From positions 8,197,033 through 8,261,032 of the forward strand of contig NW_002060944.1 of assembly GCF_000150275.1 (NCBI RefSeq): a stretch of DNA of 64,000 nucleotides. Direction: 5' to 3'. The notes under the pieces were generated by a model. It saw nothing but the letters and a program-made list of their open reading frames with translations. It made no database searches and was not told where the DNA came from. A program made the position numbers and the translations under genes. Within the stretch, counting starts at the first letter, position 1; each line of letters starts with the position of its first letter. This document shows positions 1-12,470 of the stretch, in pieces. The DNA is from Trichoplax adhaerens (Eukaryota > Placozoa > Uniplacotomia > Trichoplacea > Trichoplacidae).

Positions 1-1453
1 CTTTTTATGACTTATTATGCTTTCAAATGCAACTTTGCATGATTGGTTATCCTATCAATCCATTAAAATGTTGTAATGAGTGAAATTTAGCAATCGATTT
101 CATCAAAACATTTGTATGGTACAAGCTTGGAAAATCGACGCATCTATTGTCACAATCGTCCAAGGTGCAAATCCTGACCAATTGAACCTTCGCTCAAAAT
201 GCTATCCTCTATAGTATTTTCATGCCATAAAGGCTACAAAATTGCGATATTCAATCATATTATGCTCGATAATGATGTAGTTTCATTATTTCATCTCATT
301 CTAGCTAAAGAAGGAGTTGGAAATAGCTTAAATATGATTTTAATCGAATTTACCATGTCGAATCCAACTGCTGTTACGTCACGGATGCATTGATGCATCA
401 AGCCTTGACAATAATAATGGATGATCAACAAGGCGAAATGAGAGTCTCTTAATTCCCGTTATGATTTATTTTGCCCTTAAATAGGATTTTATCTTTCTCC
501 CTTTTATCCTGCTATAGTAGAATTCTTATAGGATTATTTTGGGGGGAGGTTTATCGTCATTTTCAGCTACATTTCCAACAAATTGGCTAATTTCAATTTT
601 TTCAAACTGCCCCAAAATTCATTGTTGTATTGTAACGCTATTTTTTCTCTGGTGGAAAAACGCAAGGCCCAAAGTTGACATACAACAGTCATCAATAGCA
701 TTGCTAAAATTACCTTATGCAGTAGTTCTCCATCTAAGAGTGGATCAACTGATAGTTAGTTGGCCCCTTGAAGTATTTTTATCATGTCTATTAGTAAGAA
801 ATGGGGTCATATTTTAAAGTAAACGCTCCATCGGTTAAGCCATGGGCGGATAACGTGAAAAAAAACTCGGTGACAAAACGACGCGTAACCAATCGCTTGG
901 TGAGGAACAAAAGAGGGCAACCAAAAATGCTAGAAAGTAGAGAAAACTTTTTTAAAGTTAATCTACTTGATTGACCGAGTTGATAGGAAATTAATACTAT
1001 CAATCATGATGATTTTTATCCAATTTCTGTTTTTTGGATGCTTTGATCAACCATTTTCTTCCATCATTGAATTGATACAGTGACCCTATGTGTTTTTTCG
1101 CCAGCGAAAAAAAAAGAAAAGTCTTTTTGTCTTGGGGCAATCGGATTTTTTCACGGCATCGACGTTCGATTTCATTTTGAATTAGAACTATTTCTTGCAA
1201 TGGTTCAAGGGTAAAGAATTTATAATTTTAACAAGGATAAGAGAGTTGCAATGATCGAGTGATTATTTCAATCCATTCTTATTGAATAACTTGAAAAATA
1301 GCTGTAAGAATTTCCATACCTTCCGCAACGATTTTTTTGGGGTGGGGAAAAAGTGGGTGAGAATAAATTCACTTCGCGGTCAAATTTTGGAGGGAGATCG
1401 ATATTTTTAGTGGAAATTTTGACTTCCTCTTGTTTAAATTATTATTTTCTTAC
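1..1453. other. AT-rich flank, no firm gene
   Basis: Several short open frames exist on both strands, but none has a recognisable domain or a clear splice structure. The minus-strand frame ending near 1000 (charged, containing IERRCREKIRLPQDKK) could be a 3' exon of the candidate gene to its right. Otherwise I see nothing in this stretch. Confidence 0.5.
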
Positions 1454-2447
1454 GCAGTGGATGTACTATCATCTTGTCTATGCTCGAATTGTGTCAAAAC
1501 TTTCCCTATCTATTTTTCGCCATACAACAACAATTTCGCTTTTAATAAAAAACACTTTTACGCTCGACTCCATTGTTACACACGTACTTTTATGTGCAAC
1601 TATCGTCTTCTCTACGCTTGATGATATTGTCCAATAAATACTTCCTTGCTGAATATTGCTTGATAGATCAATAACTTAACTAAAATAGATTGCATTAGCT
1701 TACAAATGTGAACAAATTGGGAATAGCTTCACGAATACTAGACACTTTTTGTTGATAGCTAAACTTCGACACCACGACATTACCATAAGGAGTGACTACT
1801 ACTACCGTTCTACTTGATATCATTTTAATTAAATTTTAAAATTATCATGTCTAAACATTGTATTTTACAATAATAAAAATTGAAATAAAAAACTATTAAA
1901 ATATTCTTTCCTAATCGTCTCGCAATTACTGTTGATGAGTATGCATGATATCGTTTCATAGACATAAATTACGACAAGATTGGAGCTGTACTGTAGTAGA
2001 TCATTCCCGTCTGCGATAGCTTTTGACTTTGCTGTGACTAATTTTAGCAATCGCATATTGTAATCTTGCCAAGTAGTTGATCTAGTCAAAGAATTGCGTT
2101 CCTGTAGGATAGGATTGCAATCTTTTACTACATGCATGCAAAATTACCTTGCTAACTGCAATCGAGTTATACGCCTTAATGAATTATAGACGTAAAAGTA
2201 GATGACTAACGGTAGGTAGAAAAATATGTTGGTTTGCATTTAATGCTCAACTGTTTCCTTACTGTCACAAAGCCGAGAAATGCTTTGAATACCTTATAAT
2301 TTTCTCGACTTAGTAGCTCATAATTAACACATTTCAAATGGAAGCAGTAAAAGTAGTTGCAGGAAATAAGATGATAAACGTTTTCTTTATTCAATTGCTT
2401 ACATAGCCATAACGAAATATCCCAAAACATCCTTCTTCGCCTACCAT
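1454..2447 (-). CDS. candidate multi-exon gene, product unknown, 3' end unresolved
   Basis: I do not recognise this protein. Reading the minus strand, five short open segments join in a consistent phase: 2403-2447 (ATG, 15 codons, donor GTAAGC), 1992-2101 (acceptor TACAG, ends in phase 2), 1704-1812 (ends at donor GTAAGC, phase 0), 1616-1648 (acceptor TTCAG, donor GTAGAG), 1454-1509 (acceptor ATAG, donor GTAAGA). The 1704-1812 piece reads RTVVVVTPYGNVVVSKF..., a beta-strand-like run. The 1992-2101 piece is basic and helical (RLLKLVTAKSKAIADGND). A further charged open frame at 1000-1190 may belong, through a phase-1 junction, but a competing junction gives an early stop. Weak points are the GTACAG donor of the second exon, the short exons and the lack of homology. 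It lies just downstream of CNOT3 on the same strand. Confidence 0.33.
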
Positions 2448-2851
2448 ATATACACTAAAATTTTCTAAAACCATTGATCGATTCATCAAGGCCGTAACTG
2501 AAAACTATACCCAATACACAAACAAAAAATCTCCGGTATCATTCCAATTCGATAGTGAAGACTGAGAGGGAAAAAAGAGTTAAAAATTTCCGAACTAAAC
2601 ATAATTACAGTATTTGTAATGTCGTTTAATAACGAAGGTTGAATAGAATAACTTTAATTTTCTTGATATTTTTCTGCAAATGTTGGTTTGTAAGCCGATC
2701 GGATTGCCGTAAGAGTTGGATGGCAGACGATGAAATAAAATCGATAGCCAAATACAGTCATGTAACAACGAGTGATACATAAACTGGCATTCATGGCTAC
2801 TGTGCAAGATAATAACATTAACCTAAATGCCACTAATAATTCAAATAAACA

Positions 2852-5800
2852 TTAAACAAGATCTTTATCTTCTAAGTAACGATACTCGAAGGTAAAGCCT
2901 TCTTTCTTCCGTTGTTGCCACTTTTCAAAATCGAAATAAACGTAAGTTCCCTAAATTAAAGTTTTGATAACAATAAATTCATGTAGTGAGTACTACAATA
3001 TGTATAATAATGTATATATATATACATTAGGCTGATGGAGTTATGAATAGCCTGTCATTTATAAGATTGAATGAACATTCCTCTAGTGTACAGTAAACAG
3101 AATGAAAGGCAATTCGATTAAAATAGTCTCTGTACCTGTTCGAATTCTTCTGTAATCTGCTTAGGCTCTTCGTGACGTTGAAACCACATCATGTACTTGG
3201 TATGAAATCTCCATGACAACTTTTTCAAAGCCTTAGCTGCTAAATACTGGGCTCTTGTTCCCTGCAATAGAATACCATGCATTATAATTTGCAAATAAAG
3301 CAAACTGAATAATATACTTCATTCTCGCTTAAATTAATGTACTAACTTCAAGATAGTAAAAGATAAAGAATAACGACTCTGGATGTAAGCGTTGAAAGTA
3401 CTCAAAAGAATCTGAATGTGCAGGTGGATTTAGATAATGATACGCTGGGATTGGACATGGATTCTTTGGTAGGTATGTTCTACGAGTATAAGAATTTAGA
3501 CATAGAGTCACAAATATTAATAAAGCCAGTAACCCCTTAAATCAAATAGTTACATATAAAGTGGCCAATTTTTTGAATCAAGATATGTTGCCACCATACC
3601 TAACACGGTGAGAGTCAATGGGTTGAGGAATATGATGATAAGCCGATTCTAACATTGCAAGTTGATAGCATTTCTCCTTATTTAAAGGTACAGGTCCAAG
3701 AGGAGCAACACCAAGTATAGGTTTCACACTGATATCCGGTAGCATTGAATCAGTTGAACTATCTTCATTAAGTTTTGCTGCACTTACTGGCAAAATACCT
3801 GCAATAAATGAAATAAAAGGCCCCAGTTCATCTATTAAAGCAAAAGTCGCAAGAGTTACGATAAGCATTCTACCATAGTTTACTTACTATTCTCTTGGCC
3901 AAAATCTAAAGGTACATGATTTGTTACTGATGGAGTTGAAGAGCGTGAATTGCTACTAGGTACAGTTGAATTACTTTCTTGTACAGCTTCAACCGCCTGT
4001 AAGATAATATAAATGTTCTATTAATCCCAAATTTATTGCATTATTAGTTTTGTTATGCTTCGATTTCCGTACCTCAAAAGCAGTTCCTTGAAGTTTTGTT
4101 ACGGAAGCAACCGGTGACATAGAAGTCTGCGATAGTGTCGTAGCAGGTTGAGATAAACTCGAACTATTATTATTATTACTATTATTATCGCCAGGTATTC
4201 CAACTATTGAAGGCGATATCGCCGAGTTAGGAATCGAACCTACTCCAACATTAGAGGAACTCGTCGCACTAGCATAGCTATATACGTTAGTTCTGGTCGT
4301 TAAATTCTCTTCAGATAAATGACGTTGAGGTAGACTAGGTGATGGAGCTGGGGATGCAGAAACAGGTAATGGTGAAGAAGATTCCGACGTTTTGGTCGAT
4401 TGCGAACTAGATATGGAAGGGCTATTTTGACCCTCTAAAAATTCTGCAGCATCTACAAAATCAGGATAGTTCTTGTCATATAGAATTCTGTATAGCATGC
4501 AGCATCAAAAGTATTCACGATGTAACAAGTCTATAATATTCGCACCGTAATTGACAGAACTATCTTGTTTTACACCCTGCTTTTTTGCTAATCCACCAGC
4601 AATTGTTGCATATCCTGTCATCCCGGTTGTTGAAGTCGCTATTGCGGATGTTACAGCACTTTTTGCGTTCGATTCAGAAACTGATGTACCTTTGCTACTA
4701 AATAATCCAAAATATAAAGCTCATTATAATGTTTTTCTACCTTAGAAAAGTCATGCAATCATGTAGCCAGTAATTATTGTATTATACCTTGATGACATGA
4801 GATCCTCGCCGTTACTTGAAAGTGGAGTAGAAGCTAGAATTTTGTCGGAAACAACAATTATATTATAATGAAGAGTCGCACAACCTTTCAGAGTCCTCCA
4901 ACATTATCAGTAATAAGGACTGAGATATAATAGTTCATTTACCATTTGATTTTATCTCGCTTGTGCTTGTGATTGATGCTGTGGTTGTCACTGCTGAAAT
5001 GATAGTCGTTGGAGTTGAGCTTGAAGGAGAAATGGTCGATTTCTGAGATGAACGTTGTCCACCGTTATCTTTCGAATTTCTTCCTTTTTTAGAACCAATC
5101 TTAGAAAAACATTAAAATGGACGGTACGGTATAAATAAATAAAAAAATATGATGACGTACATAACAATTATAATAATAAATTCATAGGTATTATATAAAA
5201 TTTAACGACTACTTTAAAAGTAGAAAAATATGATTAAGTTTACATACATCGATAGGATCTGATTTGGCTGGTTTCTTCTTATCGTCTACATCGTACTGCA
5301 ATAGAGTTGGAACGGATTTTAAGAATAATGGCATCGTAACACTCCTTACAATAATTATATTGTACCTGCTTTGAAGGAGTTCCAGAAATTGCTGAAACTG
5401 GCGTTGTCCCTATAATTATTATACATGCATTAATACAATCTTTTAATACCATACATTGTCATGTAATGCTCAAAAATGTAACGAATAAATTATATAGACG
5501 TGCAACCCATATTATCAAATAGAATCTTTGTAAAGAAGATGCAATAGAGAGCTAATTTAATCATAGTAACAAACCATGGCAGAAATTTTACAGTAAAATA
5601 TAGATTTTAAAACAGCATTTCACACTAAATAGGTATGCTAACCTTGAGCTACATCATCTAAATTTAAAGCATCATACATGTCTTCATTTTCGATAAAATC
5701 AGGATCCTGTATTATCATAGAATTGAGCGACATTAGATGAAAACTGTAATAATCCTACACCAAGATGCTAACACTAACCTGGCAATCGTTTACATAGTAT

Positions 5801-8338
5801 TCGACATCTTCTTGGAGGTCTTGGACCTATTATTAGCGCATAATGGAAAATTATACAGATGGAATGACTATCGAGTAAAGTATTGTGGAATACTATACCG
5901 CGTCTGGGGAAAGCGTATTGTTTTCCAGGAGTCTCATTACTAACTAGTGATAATTAAAAGGTGTAACATTAGAACTGCGTTTACATTAAATCAAAACCGA
6001 TAAAGTTAGCCTACTTCCAAATTTGTGATGTGATAGTTATGTTTTTCTACTAGTTCCTTTAAACTCTCGATTCTATCACTCCGCTGTTAGATACACATAG
6101 CAAAAAAGATAGGTAAATAAAAAAAAAATTATACAAAGATCCAAAAACTGAGCTCTATCGTAAAGCATCAACGCTTACTTCCTTGTCCATTTTCTTCTTT
6201 TTCGTTACTGCACTCATTGCTTCAATTTCTGATTCAAATTGATCGACCTGTAAGAGTTGCATATTCAGGGTAAATTAAGTCGATTTAAGAGCAAACGATA
6301 TGTTCCACTATAGCAAGAAATTGACAACTATTTTGCTACTTTACCTGTCTTCGGAGGTCGTCAATGGAATTCTGGAGATTCAATACAATACAATGAATAT
6401 CATGTGTATTAATCTCAAAGAGTGCGCAATAAATTGCTCAATATTCAAATGATTCAGTATAATATTCTCCTAAGCCTACCGTTAGCCAGTGCCTAATTTT
6501 CACCTTTACTTTTTCCATAGGGTCTAGCCTAGTTGTCATACCTAAACCTAATATTAAGCAGAGAAAGAGTAAAGCAAAAGGTATCAGAGTGTGCAAGGAT
6601 AATAGGATTGGTTGGTTATAAAATGGTCGTGGTAAAATTACTAAATATAGATTGATAATAGCAGATTCTATTTTGAATTATGATATAAACAATATACTCG
6701 CAACTCGAACTATGGTATTAAGGCAAAAAAAGCTTCACGTAAATACTCAGTTATGTACCTTCTTTAGAATATGCTTTAGTTTTTGTTTCTCTCTCCACTA
6801 CCTTAAATCTCTCCATTTGCTAGGTAAATAATTCAAATAGGGGTGGATGAATTCATTATTTCAATGATTCGTATCGCTTATAGTCAGTCAAGGGAAAAAG
6901 GCTTTGAAAGACCAAGCAGTTATGATTGATTTGTTAAAATGAGAAATACCTGTTCAATTAATTTTCGGTAGTCGAGTAAATGCTTTTTATCTTTGACATC
7001 ATTGGATGATAACCAACTTTTCAGTTGATCTCGATGTCGCTGTATAGGTGGTAAATAAAATAAGTCATTGATTAACAATCAATTTCAGAAAGACATTGAA
7101 ATAAAAAATTTCACGAGCAAGTCGCTTACCTGCAATTTTTTAATTTCTTTCTTTAAATCTGCCTCATACTTTTCTTTCTGATTGGTATTGCTGGCATTAT
7201 TTAACTACAAGTCCGCAATAAATAATAATTATGTTCTAATTCATTATATCATGCTGGATTGCTTAAGGTAGTCAAAGCATTGATGATATATGTTTGATGT
7301 ACATCACAACAGCCGATGAGTGTGACGACACAAAAATGTTGCGAAATTCACTCACTGCCATCCCATGCGAGAAAGAGTTAAAGCAAAGAGAATGTTTTAT
7401 GGCAATACTTTTATAATCAATTTTAGTATATTATCCATGCATATATCATACTGTAGACTATTCAATCGGTAAATATTATCATTCATTTTATCGTTGGCAA
7501 ATGCAATTTTTTTTCAAATACTGAGAAAATTAGATCATTTATTGCAAAGTTTTAATTGTTATTCTTTAATTATTTCTTGAATAGGATTCGATTGGAATAT
7601 ATTACTATGCCGTAGAATCAACGACAAGGTAAATTATTAAACCGTTATTTCGATTCGATCGTATTATGAAGAGTAAGCGTCTACTACGGGCAAAGTTCTT
7701 CTATTTCGTTGTCAAGTTCGTAGTTGATGCCTTATTTTTAATATTACTGTACTAGTCCATCATTATGTATGAGAGTATTAAAAGGCGCAGATATACGTAC
7801 AAGTACTCGTATAGTAGTATAACAAGGATACTTCCAATCGCCTAAGTAACTGAAATCGCTAGCATTACAGTGATCGCTTGGTCCATTTCAATTAATCATT
7901 TCAGTAGTAAATGTAATTTCAATGGCATGTACAGTTGGCATTTAATGTAAAATTACTAATTACGACACTGAATAGAATCGATTAGTAGTGATTCATAAAG
8001 GGCTATTTTAAAAAAAATTAAATTATACAGTATTGCCGTCTATTCATGCCACCTTCTAGGTTAACTAGTACAAGTATTTGTTTGAAAATTTTGATCTAAA
8101 ATACTACTTAGCGTGGGCTACAAGATAATCACAGGTGCCCAGACATTATCGTAGTCCCCAATTTCTATTACTCATGGCAGACGGAGCACAATTTAATTAT
8201 TTACGATGGTGAAATTTAGTCAAGAAATAAAATACTGATGAATCGATTCAATGTCGCCAATTACTCGTACCTTTTTCCAGACGTCTTCGAACGTTTCAAT
8301 ACCTTCGTTGACTTTTTTAATACAACGGTCAATTTCCA
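2852..8338 (-). CDS. CNOT3: CCR4-NOT transcription complex subunit 3 (first coding exon not located)
   Basis: CNOT3 is the NOT-module scaffold subunit of the CCR4-NOT complex, which deadenylates and represses mRNA. The first exon seen (high end 8338) encodes [20 protein letters not shown], the start of the Not3 N-terminal coiled coil. Further coiled-coil exons follow, including [64 protein letters not shown], and a later [19 protein letters not shown] Ser/Pro/Thr-rich, low-complexity linker fills about 3.9-5.1 kb. The conserved NOT box closes the protein: [20 protein letters not shown], then [20 protein letters not shown] (exon 3136-3261) and a last exon 2852-2950 ending RYLEDKDLV and TAA. 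Gene order and motifs match animal CNOT3 closely; the linker separates it from CNOT2, which lacks the N-terminal coiled coil. The initiating ATG exon, expected to be only about 8 codons, must lie above 8338 and I could not place it. Confidence 0.94.
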
Positions 8339-11300
8339 CTTGATGATGAAATGATAGAAAGAGAAAGTATAGCAAAAAATGAATAATACGGTCAATACAT
8401 CGTATAATATGATTAAAGTCATAATGTAATTCAATTCATAATTTCATCTACAAGACCATTTCCCACCGACGATTGTCGTTACAAATCAAGTAAACGATGT
8501 GAATATTTTTTTGGTAGACAAGAGTAAAAGACAGTTTTGAGTGAGTGGGCTAATTAATATATATATACGATCTCGTCAAATTAGGGTTAATAGGAAAAGA
8601 TAAACTACGCGTGGTGGACAGTTGTTGATATGACGACAGTATAGTAAAATAGTGGTATGGAAAACGCCAAGAAGATGACTGAAGATATTGTAAGGAATGA
8701 TTTCCTACAGCGACTTTATTCATTTGCTAATAAGTGAAGGTGAAATTTCATCGACCTCAATGTGTTATCTAAACAAAAATCATGGACTAAAAGATGATTA
8801 CAACTACTGATCCAACGCCTAGGGAGAGAAAATGGTGGAGCGAGTATGTAGAAGAGATTGATCTGATTGGAAATGTTCTAGTCCAATAATATTACAATTT
8901 AGTAATCATCGAGTACGAGCCAGAGTAAGATAACCATCCATTCTACGGTCATTTGTGACACAATTTAAAACAGTGTAGTCTGTTATCAGGCAGAAAAATG
9001 CTTGGGAAATATTTCTATCGTCCATTTTGGAAGCAGTAGACCTACTCTGATTGTTTATGATTAATGACATGTAGTCGAATAAAAACCTCATTACAGTGGC
9101 ATTTCCTTCAGCAACATTATTTAATTATCATGACGCTGTTTTGACTAGACTCCTTTGGCTTTCAACAGTAAACTGTAATCAAACTCTCCACTGGATGATT
9201 GAATTGAAGCGTAATAAGTAATCAGGGCTAGTCATACTGTAGTGGATTAGGGTACACATAGACTCAAAAATGCTTTCATTACTCTATTTCATCGTCTTCT
9301 TGTTTATGATTGTAATGAAAGACCCAATACAAAAAAAAAAGTCTCTCTTTTCGTTTTCTCCCTCAATACAGTAGGCTACTATAGTCCATTTGTATCCTTG
9401 TAGCGAGCAATCCATGAAGTCAATACTGTTGGCAGCGTTGTTCACAAATCAATGTTGAATGTTATGGTCAAATGGCGTAACGTTGTCCGCCATCTATCAT
9501 TTCCAATGTTGAATAATATTAAATACGGCAATGTCGATGAAGTATGATTTGCCCTAGCTGGACTGTACAGCATGTATTTTCCTAGTGTGTCAAAATAATG
9601 TAGGCTATAACTGAATAAGTACTGATTGGGATGAAAATTTGCACTGTTATAAGCTAGAATATCGAGCAATTGTGGTGTTTCCAAACCGTCATCAGCATGG
9701 ATCAAGTGATCATCTACTGATGGTGGATAGAGCGTGTCATGGGGGTCCAAGCTAGACTGTCTTTCTCTCTTTCCTAACCTGTAATGTAGACTACAGCTGT
9801 AGAAATATCCATTTTCATAGTAAGATTGTCTATTTAGAGTGGATTTATTGTAGACTAGTCCAGTAGTACAACTGGATCGATCGATCAAGTGGTCATCGAT
9901 GCTTGATGAAAGGATAAACCCGCTTTAGTTAGAGTGTATTGAACGAGTTCTTTCCTACCGCCGCGTTTGATGTCGATTACAACTCAAGTTATAACAATTG
10001 AAATCAAAATGATAACCTTGACAAAGGTATGATGGACCAACTAGGATTGTAGAAGAGCTCTTGCCTATCTGCTTCTTCTTCTGAACTGCTTTGATCGTAT
10101 TCTTCAATCGTCGATGAGCACCATTGGCAACAAAGAAGCCACTAAGCTGATCACTGGGCCCCGTCGTAGTCCTTGCGTATGACTGACTGCTAGTAGTAGT
10201 ACTATTGGAATACCGTGGACAAGATAGAATGGGGATCCTTTTACTTGGTGTCAAGTTATCTCGCCTAGAATGGATTTTGTTGTAGCGTTGAAGTAGGAAA
10301 ACTACTACCATGTTGTTATACTATGGCTTACGATCATCCACTTGCTTTCCATGTTGCTATTGTAGCGTTGCAAAAGGCCACTGTTTCTCTCTTACTACAG
10401 TATTATTCTACGGCCAAGCGCAAGCTGACGATGGACTCCTTTCTTTAACAGCTCTTTATCCCCTCATCCACTCGTCGATAGTCCTACTCTTGTTGCCCTA
10501 TAATCTATCATGATACAAGATGCAAACCATGTTGATAGACTGTATAGCTAAGCTACTCCTGTGTGGCAAATGATGCCATGATAAAGTGAACAAGGAGGAG
10601 AAGAGTGGCATCAAGTTATCAACCTCTTGATCATCTCTTCAGTCGACTCTTGCTGTTCAACTAGACCCCTGACCCCTGGCAAGCCAGTATCCCCTTCACT
10701 TTTGTCCATTGTAGATGAAATCGTCTACACTCTCTCCATTAAAATACACCTTGCATCATGATAAACAGTCTCCGCTTACCTTGTAACCTTCTTTTATCTG
10801 CCATCGCATCCAACTAACCTCTCCTTTAACTTGTCGAACCTGCAGTTGCCAACTTTGTTGACCATACTACTAGACGCCGCTAACCGTACTGTGGCTTGAT
10901 AGTCCGATCCGCTTAGACTAGTACTGTATGGGGCTGGTGGGCGACGACGTGATCGCTGCAGTCAAGATGGCGTCGAGTACAGTGGAAAGTCTACAGTACA
11001 AGAAGGTGTCGGCGCCTACAGTACAATATACTGTAGGCTAGGGCGCACACTCAGAGTAGTCTGCGCCGTTCAGTACTAAAGATAGACTACTTTATACTGC
11101 ACGCTCGAGTTGGACTGTCGAGTCTGCCACCATCGACATTGCCAAGGGTGGTGGTTGATGTGTTGAAGCCAGTCGATGCCGTTGGCCAAACTGACACTCG
11201 ATTCAACTGCACTTTGACTCTTGTTCTATACAGTATACTACCAGTAACGCTACCACTGGACACGGGGAAGACGAGACTGCGCAGTGCCTTGCACGGTCAT

Positions 11301-11470
11301 TGTATTGTAATCCATTGTAAACCGAAACGGACCGTACCGAACCGAACCGTACCGTCACTGTGATAAAAGCCTAGCTGGGCGGTCAAGGACTGCAGTAATG
11401 GGAAAAGAGAAAGATTCTCTTTTCGACCAGGCGTTGGTTTCTGATCTACAGTATGTTTACAGTAGTAGTC
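8339..11470. other. intergenic region between CNOT3 and CEP131, left part
   Basis: This stretch must contain the missing first exon and promoter of CNOT3. From about 9.1 kb the base composition becomes less AT-rich and the motifs TACAGTA and TACTGTA become frequent, especially at 10.9-11.1 kb. Around 11325-11355 there is a short run of near-repeats of ACCG(T/A)A. Open frames of 118-148 codons occur on the minus strand at 9442-9888 and 9955-10311, but they have no recognisable domain, an unbiased amino-acid composition and no splice context, so I do not call them genes. Confidence 0.5.
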
Positions 11471-11479
11471 CATGGTACT

Positions 11480-12470
11480 GCGCAGAGTGGCACAACATTT
11501 GCATATTCAATTCATGCATTCATGGATGGATAGCAATAGTTAGGGCGACTTGGTTCAACAAGCCAAGAAATCTACAAGCTATCCAAGTATAGCAGTGAAA
11601 ACACCTTCCTGTAGTTGAGAAGCGCAGCACAGTTCTGCAGTACTGTCCATTGTGAGTGTAGACTCTGCACTAGCATCTATACTGTAATACTATGCTCTAG
11701 TACACGCAAATGGACTGATGCTCAAAATGCGAGTAGTACAACATTTGCATATTCATTTCATGCATTCATGGATGGATAGCAATAGTTAGGGCGACTTGGT
11801 TCAACAAGCCAAGAAAACTACAAGCTCTCCAAGTATAGCAGTGAAAACACCCTGCTTGAGAAGCGCAGCACAGTTGTAGCAGTTCTGCAGTACTGTACTG
11901 TACATTGTAAGTGTGGACTCTGCATTAGCATCTATACTGTAATACAAGTAAATGGACGGATGCTCAAAATACGAGTTGCAGAACTCTTGCATATTCAATT
12001 CATGCATTCATGAATAAATAGCAATAATTAGGACGACTTGATTCAGGAAGCCAAGAAAACTACAAGCTATCCAAGTATAGCAGTGAAAACACCCTCCTGT
12101 ACTTGAGAAGCGCAGCACAGTTCTAGCAGTCTGCAGTACTGTCCATTGTGAGTGTAGACTCTGCACTAGCATCTTTACTGTAGCACTATACTGCGCAGTA
12201 TACTGTACTGTAATACAAGCAAATGGACGGATGCTCAAAATGCGAGTAGCAGAACTCTTGCATATTCAATTCATGCATTCATGAATGAATAGCAGCAATA
12301 ATTAGGGCGACTTGATCGAAGAAAACTACTAGCTAGCTATCCAAGTACGGCAGTGAAAACACCCTCCTGTACTTGAGAAGCGCAGAACAGTTCTAGCAGT
12401 CTACAATACTGTACTGTAGTACTGTACATTGTGACTGTAGACTCTGCACTGTACAGGACTGTACTAGCAA
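11480..12470. repeat. tandem repeat array, about 4 units of 242-271 bp
   Basis: Two independent landmarks recur in register. GCATATTCAATTCATGCATT begins at about 11501, 11747, 11989 and 12260 (the second copy has one change). GTATAGCAGTGAAAACACC begins at about 11587, 11833, 12075 and 12345 (the last copy is diverged). Both give spacings of about 246, 242 and 271 bp. Units also share AAATGGAC(G/T)GATGCTCAAAAT and a CTGCAGTACTGT segment. The short open frames seen on the minus strand inside it are the same repeat read several times, not genes. Confidence 0.88.

Noticed and set aside
4200-4260. GAATCGAACC resembling a tRNA T-loop complement
   Set aside because: It lies inside a CNOT3 coding exon and no acceptor stem or anticodon arm can be drawn around it.
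9442-9888. 148-codon minus-strand open frame
   Set aside because: No domain, ordinary composition, no exon context and located in repeat-rich intergenic DNA; length alone is not evidence here.
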